Assembly (NCBI GenBank): GCA_029986195.1
Contig: DALTYF010000084.1
Span: 1 to 5,198, forward strand
Source of the DNA: Methanocorpusculum sp.
Lineage (GTDB): Archaea; Halobacteriota; Methanomicrobia; Methanomicrobiales; Methanocorpusculaceae
Reading direction: 5' to 3'
Length of the DNA stretch: 5,198 nt
The notes under the pieces were generated by a model. It was not told the DNA's origin. It made no database searches and saw only the letters and a program-made list of their open reading frames with translations. The translations under genes and the position numbers were made by a program. Shown in pieces: positions 4,927-5,198 of the stretch; position 1 is the stretch's first letter, and each line of letters starts with the position of its first letter.

Positions 4927-4948
4927 TCTGGTGTGCCCATCACTACGT

Positions 4949-5198
4949 ATGAAAAAACCGGTGGCTCTTCTTGTGATGCTGCTCCTTCTCGGTCTGTTTG
5001 TACCGGGAGCTGCGGCGCTGAATGTTGTAACAACCATGCCGAATCTCTGGAACGTTGCGGACGAGATTGGCGGTGACGCAGTCACCGTCATGTATGTTGC
5101 CCCGCCCGCTGCGGTTCACATCTCCAGTGATACCATTGACGCACTCCTCCAGCAGAACAGCGAGTTCATCAAAACCGCCGATGTGTTCCTTGGTCAGT
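4949..5198 (+). CDS. ZnuA-like metal ABC transporter substrate-binding protein, 5' end (partial)
   Basis: 83 codons are visible before the window edge. MKKPVALLVMLLLLGLFVPG and AAA (21-23) form a signal peptide with cleavage probably before Leu24; there is no lipobox Cys. The mature start LNVVTTMPNLWNVADEIGGD (24-43), then VTVMYVAPPAAVHIS (45-59) and a helix leading to FIKTADVFLGQ (73-83), follow the cluster-9 (ZnuA/TroA) metal-binding protein pattern: strand, TT.P.L..VA..IGGD, a loop with the first metal-ligand His (His57), and A.VFL. Such proteins capture Zn, Mn or related divalent metals outside the cell and pass them to a permease and ATPase, which should lie downstream outside the window. 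The metal cannot be told from this part. The loop reads APPAAVH, unlike the more common G..DPHEYEP form, so specificity may differ. Leaderless start from the TATA box upstream. Confidence 0.8.
   Translation, partial: MKKPVALLVMLLLLGLFVPGAAALNVVTTMPNLWNVADEIGGDAVTVMYVAPPAAVHISSDTIDALLQQNSEFIKTADVFLGQ

Overview
The window looks like a piece of a methanogenic euryarchaeal chromosome, most likely Methanomicrobiales and possibly Methanocorpusculum-like. The case rests on an archaeal-type Pth2 next to an archaeal-type TruD, TATA-box promoters placed for short-leader or leaderless mRNAs, and bare T-runs after genes instead of hairpin terminators. The genus is an impression from protein style and base composition, not a search result.

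Left third (1-1558, all minus strand): the 5' end of a zinc-ribbon gene (1-84); a 193-residue membrane-anchored protein of unknown function (189-770); a stretch of very small, apparently decaying genes (811-1206); and a 110-residue protein (1226-1558) that matches the N-terminal half of the 193-residue protein and stops where that protein goes on. The small-gene stretch contains a signal-peptide ORF with a perfect Shine-Dalgarno. A second overlapping frame after it ends in an ATGA junction with a small membrane-protein frame broken by TAG and TAA. This part is visibly more AT-rich than the rest and is the accessory, least explained part of the window.

Middle (1659-3299, plus strand): a housekeeping pair for translation, pth2 (peptidyl-tRNA hydrolase) and truD (tRNA pseudouridine-13 synthase), 3 nt apart and closed by a T-run. 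Its promoter region is shared with the truncated gene on the other strand and contains a palindromic TATA element.

Right part: an ArsR-family repressor (3420-3692) and a six-helix SdpI-family membrane protein (3689-4327) overlap by ATGA. They are preceded by a perfect 8-bp inverted repeat that covers the TATA box, the layout expected of an autoregulated SdpR/SdpI-type operon. Converging on it is a stand-alone GyrI-like effector-binding domain protein (4333-4791, minus strand). After a divergent intergenic region with a 17-bp tandem duplication, the 5' end of a ZnuA-like metal ABC transporter substrate-binding protein (4949-5198, plus strand) runs off the window under a leaderless-type TATA promoter.

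The best candidates for something undescribed are the degraded small secreted/membrane peptide cluster at 811-1206, the truncated tandem paralogue beside it, and the operator-over-TATA arrangement of the SdpR/SdpI pair.
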